A DNA stretch of 64,000 bases from Sediminibacterium sp. (GTDB taxonomy: Bacteria > Bacteroidota > Bacteroidia > Chitinophagales > Chitinophagaceae): NCBI RefSeq assembly GCF_019264485.1, contig NZ_JAHVAA010000008.1, positions 1 to 64,000 of the forward strand, in the 5' to 3' direction. A program made the translations under genes and the position numbers. Below are positions 8,859 through 18,067 of this stretch, in pieces; within the stretch, counting starts at the first letter, position 1, and each line of letters begins with the position of its first letter. Below the pieces are notes generated by a model, which made no database searches, had not been told where the DNA came from, and worked only from the letters and a program-made list of their open reading frames with translations.

Positions 8859-10214
8859 TTAGTTTTTTATTTTTATAAAACTTTCACTGTCCATAAGAAA
8901 TTGAGCATTTGCTGCAACTGAATCTTTCATTGTCAATCCTTTGAGTATCTGTATCTGTTTCTCCAGAACAACCCCTGTAATTACTTTCTTTGCTCTAAAG
9001 CCCTCGGCTGTTTTTTGGAAAACCACTTTTTCTAATCCTAATGAGAGCACTGCGTCTTTGGGTAACCAATAACCTTTTATAGTATTTCCAAAGATTACTG
9101 CCTGAACCTGACTACCAATAGGTATTCTTAAACTGCTATTATTGAAGCCAACTCTTACAGTCTGGGTCTTACTTTCTTTGCGATAAAATGGCTCAACGAA
9201 ATCAATGGTAGCTTTAAAGTCTTTCTGCCTAGCTGTTTCAGGAATAATCCTTACAGCATTACCTTTTTTTACAAAGGATTGATTTTCGCCATATATATTT
9301 AATATCGCCCATGCTTTATCGGGATTAAAGACTGTAAACACTGACTGACCTTTCTGTACATACATCCCTTCTTTTAATGCGAGCGCTTCGGTTTGTTGAG
9401 AAATTTTTCCCATATTATCATTTACTATGTTCATTTTATCAACATTAATGGTTTCATGAATATGCCCACTGTAATTACTGATAACCGAAATCGTGAATAA
9501 GGGTTTACCCAATTGAATCAACTCCATTACCTGTTTATTGCTCATTCCGAGTAATAAAAGTTTTTCTTTTGCCGCTTCTAATAAAGTCGAATTTTCAGGA
9601 TCATTCTTTAAGAGAAACAAAAGATTCTGCTGTGCAGTGAGTAATTCAGGACTATAAATATCCATGATACGCTGTCCGTTAGTAACTTTCTGGTATTTAT
9701 AGCGTACATAAAGTTTTTCGATTCTTCCCGACACCTTGGCAGAAATTCCCCCGATCATTCTTGTATCGTAGGCGATATTACCTAATGCGTTTAGTTCTAT
9801 TTGCTCACTGCTGAACTCAAGACCAATAACAGGAATAGACGATATTACCAGTTCATTGGTTGGTTGGAGTAGAGCATTCAATTCAATATTTTCGTCTTTT
9901 TTATTATTGTTTTCTTTTTTAATTAAATCCATCCCGCAAATAGGGCAAGCTCCCGGTTGATCTTTAATGACCGAAGGGTGCATGGGGCAGGTATAGGTAG
10001 CATTTTTCTCTGGCTGATGATTTTCCTCCATTTTTACCAAATCCATTCCACACTTGATACATGTACCAGGTTTATCACTAAATATAGAATCCTCTGGCAT
10101 AGGACAGGTATACGTTTCCTTAGAAACAGCTTGGTGATCACTATGTGTATTTTTATTTTCACAGGCAACCAAAAAGAATACCAGAACTTGTATAAAAAAT
10201 AATTTCTTCATCAT
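8859..10214 (-). CDS. cusB: RND efflux periplasmic adaptor lipoprotein with two heavy-metal-binding domains (CusB-like)
   Basis: A 451-residue membrane fusion protein. The lipobox LVAC near residue 18 makes it a lipoprotein. Two heavy-metal-binding domains follow in tandem (YTCPMPED...GTCIKCGMDL and YTCPMHPSV...GACPICGMDL, about residues 35-100). The second matches the CPMHP-CxxCGM consensus fully; the first reads CPMPE where CPMHP is expected. Then come a lipoyl half-motif (GRIEKLYVRYKYQKVTNGQ), a helical hairpin, and C-terminal barrel domains. It lies ten bases after the multicopper oxidase gene and two before the second adaptor. The metal-binding modules probably capture periplasmic Cu(I)/Cu(II) and pass it to CusA. 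Copper specificity is inferred from the neighbours. Confidence 0.88.
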   Translation of the reverse strand: MMKKLFFIQVLVFFLVACENKNTHSDHQAVSKETYTCPMPEDSIFSDKPGTCIKCGMDLVKMEENHQPEKNATYTCPMHPSVIKDQPGACPICGMDLIKKENNNKKDENIELNALLQPTNELVISSIPVIGLEFSSEQIELNALGNIAYDTRMIGGISAKVSGRIEKLYVRYKYQKVTNGQRIMDIYSPELLTAQQNLLFLLKNDPENSTLLEAAKEKLLLLGMSNKQVMELIQLGKPLFTISVISNYSGHIHETINVDKMNIVNDNMGKISQQTEALALKEGMYVQKGQSVFTVFNPDKAWAILNIYGENQSFVKKGNAVRIIPETARQKDFKATIDFVEPFYRKESKTQTVRVGFNNSSLRIPIGSQVQAVIFGNTIKGYWLPKDAVLSLGLEKVVFQKTAEGFRAKKVITGVVLEKQIQILKGLTMKDSVAANAQFLMDSESFIKIKN

Positions 10215-10223
10215 ATATACAGC

Positions 10224-11726
10224 TTATATCAATTCATATTGTAACATCATGCCATCATCTTCATGTTCAAGATTATGGCAATGGAAAACAAATTTTCCTA
10301 AATTACTTTCGAACGGAATGATTATTTGAACCGTCTCCCCAGGCATTACCAGTACTGTGTCCTTCCAGCCGATTTCAGATGCTATCAGACTCCCCCTGCC
10401 ACCTGTTCTTTGAAGTACCTGGAAAAAAACTCCGTGTAAATGCATAGGATGAGGCTCATCTCCTTTACTATTATCGAAGACCCATATCTCATTCGTATTG
10501 GATTTAATGCTTTCATCAATGCGACTGCTATCAAAAAGCTTACTATTAATGCGATGACGCATCCTCATACCATCATTCATAGGATATCCATGATGTTCCA
10601 TCGGATTAGATATATCAAATGTTCTGCTCCTGACTGATGAAGAGGCTGGCAAACTATCGATCATTGAAAGTTTTGTGGGTACAGTGAAAGAATCTGTGAC
10701 AGTAGCAGTAACTTTAAACTTCATGATCTTAAATGACTGCTTCCCTTGCGCATCTCCAGCGTTAGCAAATTCTTTACTTAGTAAGAATAGCTCTGTACCG
10801 ATAGACAAACCATTAAAACTTACTAAAACATCCAGCCTTTCGCCTGGAGCCAATAAAATCTCCTTTACTGTTACAGGATTTTTCAATAAACCACCATCAT
10901 TACCAATAATTATCATATCGGCATTATTACTGAATGCGAGATTATACAAACGTGCGTTTGAGCCATTCAAAATACGAAGTCTGTAATAACGGGTTGATAC
11001 TTCAGTATAAGGTGAATAAATACCGTTTACCAATACAGACTCACCCATATAGCCCGACATAACTTCTTCTGCAGTAGGATTATATGTTATCCCCTGATTG
11101 GTTAATCGTTTATCTTGTATAACCAATGGAATCTCAAAACGACCCGATGGTAGATTTAAAGTTGTTTCTTCCAGATCATTAATAATAAACAAGCCTGCTA
11201 AGCCCTGAAATACCTGTTTACCTGTCTTAAAATGAGGGTGTGGATGATACCATGTCAATCCGGCTCTCTGATTCACAGTAAACTGATAGCGGAAAGTACC
11301 ACCTGCATTTGCTAATTGATCTGGGTGTCCATCCATTAATGCAGGTACTTTTAAACCATGCCAGTGAATATTGGTATGTTCAGATAAATTATTCTGGAGC
11401 AAAATATTTACAACATCTCCCCTGTTTACCCTGAATGACGGACCAAGCATCCCATTAGGTTGATAGCCCAAGACAGGAATATTAGCCCCCCTAATATTTA
11501 CAGTTGTAGTTTGTGCTGTGAGTGTCTGATTGGCACCAGACTGTAATGGGTTGGTAAGCATTTGTGAAAAATCATTCTCAGTAACCATAACAGGTTTTGT
11601 CATTAGCCCGTTGTGATGTTCTTTTCTGCACCCTGAACCAGCCATAAAAAATCCAGCTAAAGATCCACTTGTTATTAGGCTACCGGTACTAATCCCAGAC
11701 AGTTGTATGAATTTTCTTCTTTGCAT
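10224..11726 (-). CDS. Multicopper oxidase, Tat-exported, CueO-like
   Basis: Three-domain periplasmic copper oxidase of 500 residues, probably oxidising toxic Cu(I) to Cu(II). A twin-arginine start (RRKFIQ, residues 3-8) is followed by a hydrophobic stretch and a possible lipobox before C33. Copper ligands are complete: HWHG at 121-124 and WYHPHPH at 159-165 in domain 1, HPMHLHG in domain 3, and HCHNLEHEDDGM near the C-terminus with the type-1 site Cys483. The Met-rich insert after residue 370 (NPMEHHGYPMNDGMRMRH) resembles the CueO methionine-rich copper-binding segment. It lies between the tolC-like gene and the adaptors, 10 bases from each neighbour, clearly in one operon. Confidence 0.93.
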   Translation of the reverse strand: MQRRKFIQLSGISTGSLITSGSLAGFFMAGSGCRKEHHNGLMTKPVMVTENDFSQMLTNPLQSGANQTLTAQTTTVNIRGANIPVLGYQPNGMLGPSFRVNRGDVVNILLQNNLSEHTNIHWHGLKVPALMDGHPDQLANAGGTFRYQFTVNQRAGLTWYHPHPHFKTGKQVFQGLAGLFIINDLEETTLNLPSGRFEIPLVIQDKRLTNQGITYNPTAEEVMSGYMGESVLVNGIYSPYTEVSTRYYRLRILNGSNARLYNLAFSNNADMIIIGNDGGLLKNPVTVKEILLAPGERLDVLVSFNGLSIGTELFLLSKEFANAGDAQGKQSFKIMKFKVTATVTDSFTVPTKLSMIDSLPASSSVRSRTFDISNPMEHHGYPMNDGMRMRHRINSKLFDSSRIDESIKSNTNEIWVFDNSKGDEPHPMHLHGVFFQVLQRTGGRGSLIASEIGWKDTVLVMPGETVQIIIPFESNLGKFVFHCHNLEHEDDGMMLQYELI

Positions 11727-11736
11727 TCAGATTGGT

Positions 11737-12990
11737 TTAGTTTTTTTCAATAATTCTTTCAATTGTCACCTGAAGTTTCAATGCCTGACTTAGTAACTCT
11801 AATAATTCTAACTGTTTCATGTTTAGAATTTCCCATGCATCATATAACATGAATAACTCTTCTGTATTCTGCTCATAACCGAGTTGCATTGTCCTGTAAT
11901 TATTACGCAATGCAGGGATTATCTGACTTTCAAAAAGTTTTAATTGCTTTTTCTTTAACCCCAGTTCGTTACGCATACCATAAGCCATCCCACTGTATTC
12001 ATTCACCATCATTTCTTTCTGTGACTGAATGGCATTACTTTTCCATTTTAAGCTTTCAATATTGGCTTTATTCATTTTAGAAGACCATTTAGCCATCGGA
12101 ATACGAACCATCCCCATAATAGTATACTGTAATGGCTGTCCTCCAAATCCAATCATATTATCATAACGAATACCAAATTGAGGTTTAAGGGCAGTACGCT
12201 CTGTTTCCTGTTTTAGAACAGTAAGATCAATCTCTCTATCCAATGATTTTAGGTCACTACGGTTAGTATAAAAAAGAGTGCTATCAAAAACAAGAGCTTC
12301 ATAACTATTCAAGAAGTAAGTGGTATCAATATCGAAATCTGTCATGGCATTTCTACCCATAAGCGAATTGATGCGAATACGTTTTTCTTTAATGTCGCTT
12401 TCAAACATTAATTGCATATTTTTCACTTCTCCTAAAGCAGCTTTTGCTTTATAATAGGCACTTATCTTTTCAAGACCGTTTTTATAACGTATTTCTGCAT
12501 TTTTGATCATGAAGTCCAATATCTTTTCATTCTCTTCCAGGATCAATAATTTCTTTTTCAGGATAATCCAATCATAATAGAACTGTTTAGCATCATTCAC
12601 TAATTCATTCAGTGTTGCATTCTTTTTTTCTTTCTCAACTGACGACATAGCTTTCATGTACCTCTCATCTGCATCTAATTTTTTTCTATTCGGAAGCATT
12701 TGCTCACCAGAAATCATCACAGATCCCATACCAGGCATATCGCCCTCCCTATGCCAAAGTCGAACATCATATGGTGTCATAAATTGACCAATGCCAATTT
12801 GAGGAGGCATCCAGCTTCTTGCACCTTTTGCCGCTTCATCCATAGAACGGATTTCATGATCATACATCTTCACTACAGGATGCTTTGTTTTAATGCTATC
12901 AATGATTGTATCCAGCTTCAGGATTTGCCCATTGCCATATACAAAACCTGTCAAACCAAAGAAGGTCAGTATTAATTTATTCTTTAACAT
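11737..12990 (-). CDS. cusC: TolC-family outer-membrane efflux protein (CusC-like)
   Basis: Outer-membrane channel partner of the heavy-metal pump, 417 residues. It has a signal peptide (LILTFFGLTGFVYGNGQ), then the two long alpha-helical repeats of TolC proteins with heptad-like ELVNDAKQFYYDWIILKKKLLILEE and the matching C-terminal hairpin. Met residues are frequent (SWMPPQIGIGQFMTPY, GDMPGMGSVMISGEQMLP), as in copper-handling members. The start at 12990 overlaps the end of the cusA C-terminal frame by 14 bases, so translation is probably coupled. Identity to CusC itself is inferred from context. Confidence 0.85.
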   Translation of the reverse strand: MLKNKLILTFFGLTGFVYGNGQILKLDTIIDSIKTKHPVVKMYDHEIRSMDEAAKGARSWMPPQIGIGQFMTPYDVRLWHREGDMPGMGSVMISGEQMLPNRKKLDADERYMKAMSSVEKEKKNATLNELVNDAKQFYYDWIILKKKLLILEENEKILDFMIKNAEIRYKNGLEKISAYYKAKAALGEVKNMQLMFESDIKEKRIRINSLMGRNAMTDFDIDTTYFLNSYEALVFDSTLFYTNRSDLKSLDREIDLTVLKQETERTALKPQFGIRYDNMIGFGGQPLQYTIMGMVRIPMAKWSSKMNKANIESLKWKSNAIQSQKEMMVNEYSGMAYGMRNELGLKKKQLKLFESQIIPALRNNYRTMQLGYEQNTEELFMLYDAWEILNMKQLELLELLSQALKLQVTIERIIEKN

Positions 12991-14902
12991 CGATTAATTC
13001 AATTTTACCGTTACGTTTTAGTTCTCTTTCTTTAATCATTTCAAAAATGACAGGAGTAATGAGTAACACATAAATAGTGGATGAGATTGTACCACCAATC
13101 AATGGAATGGTGATGGGTCGCATAATATCACTACCAACTCCTGTCGCCCAAAGAATAGGGATCAACCCAAATAGTCCAACTGAAACAGTCATGAGTTTAG
13201 GGCGCAACCTTTTGGCGGAACCTTCAATCACATAGTCTCGGATAATTGCGGGTGTTAATGTTGATTTAGAATTACCATGTTGAGCAACCATATTGTTCAT
13301 GGCTTCATTTAGATAGATCGTCATCAACATAGCCGTTTCTATGGCCATTCCAAATAAAGCAATAAAGCCCACAGCGACAGCTACAGACAGATTAATGCCA
13401 TAAAAATAGACCATGAAAACACCGCCAATTAATGCAAATGGCACGGTTATCATGGTGATAACAGCTTCTTTAAAAGAATGATATGTAAAATATAATACCA
13501 TGAAAATGATAATGAGTACAATCGGCATGATCATTTTTAAAGTTTGATTAGCCCTGATTTGATTTTCCCACTGCCCGCTCCATTCTAGAAAGTATCCTTT
13601 TGGAAGTTTAGTGATCATTCGATTCAATCGTTCTTGTGCCTCTTTTACTGTACTGCCTAAATCTCTTTCTCTAACATTGAATAGTACTGTACCCCTAAGC
13701 ATCGCATTTTCTGAATTAATCATCGGTGGGCCGTCACTTAGTTTAATGTCTGCAACAGCTTCTAATGGTATAGGACCAAAATCCATTGTCTGTACCTGAA
13801 GTCGCTTTAATGCTTGAATATTATTTCGAAAATCTTGCCCGTATCTGGCATTTACGGAAAATCGCTGACGGCCTTCAATAGTGGTAGTAAGTTTCATACC
13901 TCCTAATGCACTCTCAATTACGGTATTGACATCATCAACACTCAGTCCATACCGACCGATTTCATCACGTTTAACTACAATATCAATGTATTTTCCGCCC
14001 GTAATAGGCTCCACATATAAATCCTTTACTCCATCAATTCCCTCCAACTGCCGTTTAATAGTTTGAGCAAATGCATAAATACTGTCCAGGTTTTGTCCAT
14101 ATACTTTTAACCCGACATCGGTTCTTATACCAGTTGAAAGCATGTTAATACGATTAATGATGGGCTGTGTCCATCCATTTGTAACCCCAGGAATTTGCAT
14201 TTTTGAATTGAGCTCATTTATAATATCATCTTTGGTTAGCCCTTCTCTCCATTCATTTTTAGGTTTAAGTAAAATGATGGTTTCAATCATGCTTATCGGA
14301 GAATTATCTGTTGCTGTATTGGCTCTTCCTGCTTTACCCAGAACATGTGAAACTTCGGGAACAGAGCGAATCAGCTTATCCTGAACCTGCAATAATCGTT
14401 TTGCTTCAGAATTGGATACGTCTGGAAGAGTTACCGGCATAAATAACAATGATCCCTCATCCAATGGCGGCATAAATTCCGAACCAAGACGAGTCATCAT
14501 GATTACTCCCATAGCTAATGCCAGAATATTAAGCCCTATAGTAGTTTTTCTCCATTTTAAACACCATTTTAGAATGGGTGTATAAATTTTTTCCAGTGTT
14601 TTTGTTATTGGATTTGAATCTTCTGGTTTTAGTCGTCCTTTTAGAAAAAAGGAAATTAGAACCGGAGTTAATGTTATAGCCAATACCGCATCAATTAGTA
14701 GGATAAAGGTCTTTGTCCATGCTAGGGGATGAAAAAGTTTTCCTTCCATACCTGTAAGCAGAAATACAGGAAGAAAAGAAGCGACTACGATAATGGTAGA
14801 ATAAAATACGCCGGGACCAACTTGTTTTGAAGATCTTTCAATAATCTCATTTCTTTCCTCTATTGTTAAGGGATCTTTATTTCTTTTGAACCACTTTGCC
14901 AT
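12977..14902 (-). CDS. cusA: Heavy-metal RND pump CusA, C-terminal part (split gene)
   Basis: A 641-residue frame equal to the CusA C-terminal 60 percent. It begins in the cytoplasmic loop before TM5 (SSKQVGPGVFYSTIIVVASFLPVFLLTG) and covers the second periplasmic domain and TM7-12. The three periplasmic methionines that bind Cu(I)/Ag(I) in E. coli CusA (M573, M623, M672) have clear counterparts at M155 (LLFMPVTLP), M205 (PISMIETI) and M254 (NRINMLSTGI). The late TM segment has GMAIETAMLMTIYL. Its ATG lies two bases after the stop of the N-terminal frame (TAA-AT-ATG) in another frame. This is either a one-base deletion in an intact gene or a real two-polypeptide pump made by coupled translation. 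Confidence 0.9.
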   Translation of the reverse strand: MAKWFKRNKDPLTIEERNEIIERSSKQVGPGVFYSTIIVVASFLPVFLLTGMEGKLFHPLAWTKTFILLIDAVLAITLTPVLISFFLKGRLKPEDSNPITKTLEKIYTPILKWCLKWRKTTIGLNILALAMGVIMMTRLGSEFMPPLDEGSLLFMPVTLPDVSNSEAKRLLQVQDKLIRSVPEVSHVLGKAGRANTATDNSPISMIETIILLKPKNEWREGLTKDDIINELNSKMQIPGVTNGWTQPIINRINMLSTGIRTDVGLKVYGQNLDSIYAFAQTIKRQLEGIDGVKDLYVEPITGGKYIDIVVKRDEIGRYGLSVDDVNTVIESALGGMKLTTTIEGRQRFSVNARYGQDFRNNIQALKRLQVQTMDFGPIPLEAVADIKLSDGPPMINSENAMLRGTVLFNVRERDLGSTVKEAQERLNRMITKLPKGYFLEWSGQWENQIRANQTLKMIMPIVLIIIFMVLYFTYHSFKEAVITMITVPFALIGGVFMVYFYGINLSVAVAVGFIALFGMAIETAMLMTIYLNEAMNNMVAQHGNSKSTLTPAIIRDYVIEGSAKRLRPKLMTVSVGLFGLIPILWATGVGSDIMRPITIPLIGGTISSTIYVLLITPVIFEMIKERELKRNGKIELIDVKE

Positions 14903-14904
14903 AT

Positions 14905-16194
14905 TTACGATTTGTCGGATAATTTAATTTTTTTAGCCTGTGCCTCGCTAATATGTCTGTACGCATTTTCCACCATTACAATGCCATCATCAACTACTAC
15001 ACCAATAGCAAGCGCGATTCCCGTCAATGACATAATATTGGATGAAATACCAAACATTTCAAGGAAAATAAACCCAGCTGCAACTGAAATAGGTAATTGA
15101 ATCAGTATAATCACAGCACTGCGCCAATGGAATAGAAATATGAGCACTACCAATGAGACGACAATCATTTCTTCAACTAATGTTCCTTTTACTGAATCAA
15201 TAGCTTCTTGAATCAGTGTACTGCGGTCATATGAAGTTTGGAACGTTACACCTTCCGGTAATCCCTTTTCAACCTCCTTCATCCGAGCTTTTATAGACTC
15301 AATGACCTTATTGGCATTTTCATTGTATCGCATTACCACTATACCACCTACCACTTCTCCTTTGCCGTCCATATCAAAAATTCCCAGACGCAAATCACCT
15401 CCCATTTGAACAGAACCAATGTCCTTAACTCTTACAGGTATACCATTGTAATTGGCAAGTGCAACATTTTCAATATCATTTTTATTCTTTATGTAGCCTA
15501 AGCCCCTGATAATGTAAGCCATATCCGCCATTTCAAATTTGCGTCCCCCTACATCATTATTATTGGCTTTTACTTTATTCATCACATCCATCAACGAAAT
15601 GTTGTAATACTGCAGCTTTATGGGATCAACTACTAATTGATATTGCTTTTCAAAACCACCAAAAGATGCGACTTCTGCCACACCGGGTACTGTTTGTAAA
15701 GCAAATTTGATGTACCAGTCTTGAAGTGCTCTTTGTTCTCCCAGATCCATCTTAGGAGCATTAAGGTGATACCAGAAAATATGTCCCACGCCTGTTCCAT
15801 CAGGACCCAGTGTAGGTGTTACATTTTGCGGCAGAAGACGTTGTGCAAAGTTGAGTCTTTCGAGTACACGGGTTCTCGCCCAGTATATATCAACATTGTC
15901 TTCGAAAATAACATATACAAAACTCATCCCAAACATGGATGAACCCCGAATATTCTTGATTTTGGGTATACCCTGCAAGTTGCTGACCAATGGATAGGTT
16001 ACCTGGTCTTCTATAACCTGTGGACTGCGCCCCATCCATTCAGTAAATACGATCACCTGATTTTCACTTAAATCTGGAATAGCATCAATCGGATTCTGTT
16101 TCACAGCGTAAATTCCATAAGCAAATAATCCTCCCGCTAATAGCAGAATAATCACCCGGTTACGCAAAGCCAGTTCAATTAATTTTTGAACCAT
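14905..16194 (-). CDS. cusA: Heavy-metal RND pump CusA, N-terminal part (split gene)
   Basis: A 429-residue frame equal to the CusA N-terminal 40 percent: TM1 (VIILLLAGGLFAYGIYAV), the conserved PIDAIPDLSENQVIV segment, the first periplasmic domain, and TM2-4 including GVVVDDGIVMVENAYRH of the proton-relay region. It stops in the cytoplasmic loop after TM4 (AQAKKIKLSDKS). The two frames sum to about 1,070 residues, the usual length of a whole CusA. One extra base in the short AAA run just before the stop (14905-14920) would join them into a continuous reading. All motifs on either side are intact, so any damage would be recent or an assembly error. Confidence 0.9.
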   Translation of the reverse strand: MVQKLIELALRNRVIILLLAGGLFAYGIYAVKQNPIDAIPDLSENQVIVFTEWMGRSPQVIEDQVTYPLVSNLQGIPKIKNIRGSSMFGMSFVYVIFEDNVDIYWARTRVLERLNFAQRLLPQNVTPTLGPDGTGVGHIFWYHLNAPKMDLGEQRALQDWYIKFALQTVPGVAEVASFGGFEKQYQLVVDPIKLQYYNISLMDVMNKVKANNNDVGGRKFEMADMAYIIRGLGYIKNKNDIENVALANYNGIPVRVKDIGSVQMGGDLRLGIFDMDGKGEVVGGIVVMRYNENANKVIESIKARMKEVEKGLPEGVTFQTSYDRSTLIQEAIDSVKGTLVEEMIVVSLVVLIFLFHWRSAVIILIQLPISVAAGFIFLEMFGISSNIMSLTGIALAIGVVVDDGIVMVENAYRHISEAQAKKIKLSDKS

Positions 16195-16229
16195 AATTTG
16201 ATATTAATATTTGAAGCAATGTAGAAGCA

Positions 16230-16877
16230 TTAGTTTGACCTCTTTTTTAAATCCATGCCACATTTAGTGCATTTACCAGGTTTATTGCTGGTGACATCCG
16301 AATGCATGGGGCAAGAATATATTTTCATCACTTCCATTTTCATTTTCTCTTTTGGAGAAAGTGTCAATGAGGTTCCACATTTTGAACACTTACCTGGCTT
16401 GTCACTAGTTATGTCCGGGTGATTAAAACATGAATATGTTTGAACAGATTGCTCCTCTCCTTTTAAATCCATTCCGCATTTCGGGCACTTACCTGACTCA
16501 TCACTTGCCACATCGGGGTGCATCGGACAGGTATAGGTTTTCATTACCTCCATTTTCATTTTTTCCTTGGGTGAAAGATTCATTTTAGAACCACATACAG
16601 AACATTTGCCGGGTTTATCTCTTGTAATAGCTGGGTGTGCAGGGCATTCATAAAGACCAACTACCTCCATTTTCATTTTTTCTTTAGGAGTAAGGTTCCT
16701 ACCACATTTAGGGCATTTTCCAGATTTGTCCATAATCACATCAGGATGCATTGGACATATATAGGTTTTTTCAACAGCTTGTTTATTTTTGTTTTTTTGT
16801 ATTGTTGAAACCTGAGCAAAGACTGAAAAAGATAAGATAGGCAGCACTGCCACCATTAGCATTTTAATTGCTTTCAT
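16230..16877 (-). CDS. Exported protein of five tandem heavy-metal-binding domains
   Basis: A 215-residue periplasmic protein made of a signal peptide (VLPILSFSVFAQ) and five copies of the about 26-residue heavy-metal-binding motif (Y-x-C-P-x-H-P ... G-K-C-x-x-C-G). Four are spaced by the linker SPKEKMKMEV. Repeat 4 has CFNHP in place of CPMHP, and repeats 2 and 4 lack the GM of the CGM end. Each copy has one plus two Cys and a His and can bind one soft metal ion, so this is a candidate multi-site copper sponge or chaperone feeding the pump. It lies 35 bases upstream of cusA and resembles the modules on the two adaptors. Function is inferred from motif and context. Confidence 0.85.
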   Translation of the reverse strand: MKAIKMLMVAVLPILSFSVFAQVSTIQKNKNKQAVEKTYICPMHPDVIMDKSGKCPKCGRNLTPKEKMKMEVVGLYECPAHPAITRDKPGKCSVCGSKMNLSPKEKMKMEVMKTYTCPMHPDVASDESGKCPKCGMDLKGEEQSVQTYSCFNHPDITSDKPGKCSKCGTSLTLSPKEKMKMEVMKIYSCPMHSDVTSNKPGKCTKCGMDLKKRSN

Positions 16878-16975
16878 TTTTTCATGATTTTATTGTTGCA
16901 TAACATTATACGGCAAAAAGAAACGCCTATAGCCTGACAATTTTAGTTGTCTGGCACTGCTAAGTCAATATGAAA

Positions 16976-17374
16976 TTAAATGAGGATAGTTCTGTTAAGA
17001 AGGTATACTGCTGTCTTGCTACTTCGGGGTGGGGCATGACTTATTGGATACTCTTCAATTGAAGAGACATAGAAAATATCCGATAATGAAAAAAGGGATA
17101 GCGGTAAGTCAAGAATTGTGAGTGTAAAATTAATTGAGACTGATTCAGTAGCTTTTTGTTCTGAAACGTTCTTTATAAACTTGTTTTCATCTTTACAACA
17201 GCCATTATCTTTTGTATCGGATTCCTCCATCCCACAATTTTCGCATTTCGTAGAATCTCTATACATTAAACCCCAGTCAGCAAGTTTACCCATACAATAA
17301 TGCATGCGTATAGTAGCCCCTGAGGAAGTACTCAGAAATAAAATTGCTACTATAAATGTGATAAACTTTTTCAT
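16976..17374 (-). CDS. HYC_CC_PP family small exported protein
   Basis: A 132-residue protein with a signal peptide (FITFIVAILFLSTSSGA) followed by all three name-giving motifs: MHYCMG near residue 24, GCCKDE near 58 and HAPPRS near 113. CENCGM near residue 45 adds another Cys pair. The family is common in Bacteroidota next to metal uptake and efflux genes and is thought to bind metal in the periplasm. It is the first gene of the minus-strand copper operon, about 100 bases ahead of the five-repeat protein. Confidence 0.8.
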   Translation of the reverse strand: MKKFITFIVAILFLSTSSGATIRMHYCMGKLADWGLMYRDSTKCENCGMEESDTKDNGCCKDENKFIKNVSEQKATESVSINFTLTILDLPLSLFSLSDIFYVSSIEEYPISHAPPRSSKTAVYLLNRTILI

Positions 17375-17851
17375 AAACTTGCCTAAACAAATGTATAGTT
17401 TCTTTTTACAAATGGAGTTTAAAATTTTAGTTCTATGCTTAGCAATTCATCAAACTATGATTTAAATGAATATTTAATAGTTTAAAAATTAATTAATTGG
17501 CAATACATGGCTTCATTCACGGTTCTGAATTCTATAGAGCTTCTTTGTTTTACCCATCAATCTAAGGCCAGGAATACTAAATTGAGTATAAGTTTTGTTT
17601 CTAACCCAAACGGTACAATCATTACACCAAAAATATGTTTTGATTTATTCTCAATTTGAATAGTATGATACAAATCAAACTACTTATCATTTCGGCACGC
17701 TCTTAGAGATAAAGAAACGTAAATCTTTCACCCACCTTATGGATAGGATAAAAAAGCTATAAAATATCAATTTTTTAGCTTTTTTCTTTTCTTGGAAACG
17801 GCACCTTGCCCATCACCCTCATAAATTTGACTAGGGTGGTAAGTCGGAAAT
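17375..17851. other. Spacer between the copper operon and the mobilisable module
   Basis: About 480 AT-rich bases. They hold the upstream region of the copper operon and a broken frame resembling the end of a DUF2147 gene (listed separately). A run at 17754-17785 (AAAAAGCTATAAAATATCAA then TTTTTTAGCTTTTTTC) is a weak terminator-like hairpin AAAAAGCT/AGCTTTTTT. No operator was identified. Confidence 0.45.
17513..17644 (-). pseudogene. Possible DUF2147 C-terminal fragment
   Basis: An open stretch of 43 codons without a start codon ends in GLRLMGKTKKLYRI, close to GMRLFGKTKTLTRV at the end of the desaturase-DUF2147 fusion protein (9 of 14 identical by eye). Upstream in frame it runs straight into stops. 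It may be the remnant of a second, standalone DUF2147 gene. The similarity is short and could be chance. Confidence 0.33.
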
Positions 17852-17998
17852 TCACCTCCCTTTTTCAATACGTTTTAGCATATCTACTCGTACATCACAT
17901 AAATGTGCAAACGTAGATAAGGACAACTCGTGTTCCTCCCTGTATTCTTTGATGACTAAACCAACTTGCACATGATGATCATTGATAGCTTTATTCAT
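17852..17998 (-). CDS. Miniature Xre/HTH_3-like regulator
   Basis: ATG at 17998 to TGA at 17852, 48 residues. QVGLVIKEYREEHELSLSTFAHLCDVRVDMLKRIEKGR is a classic HTH_3 pattern: helix 1, E-L-S turn into helix 2, a recognition helix and IEKGR. It stops right after the fourth helix, so it is a bare DNA-binding domain. It lies at the left edge of the mobilisable module, where such regulators usually sit. Targets unknown; the palindrome at 19066 is one candidate. Confidence 0.65.
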   Translation of the reverse strand: MNKAINDHHVQVGLVIKEYREEHELSLSTFAHLCDVRVDMLKRIEKGR

Positions 17999-18067
17999 CC
18001 TGCCAAATTACATTGAACAAAAAAAGCTTTGGCATACGATTATACACCAGTCAGAAATAAACGATTA

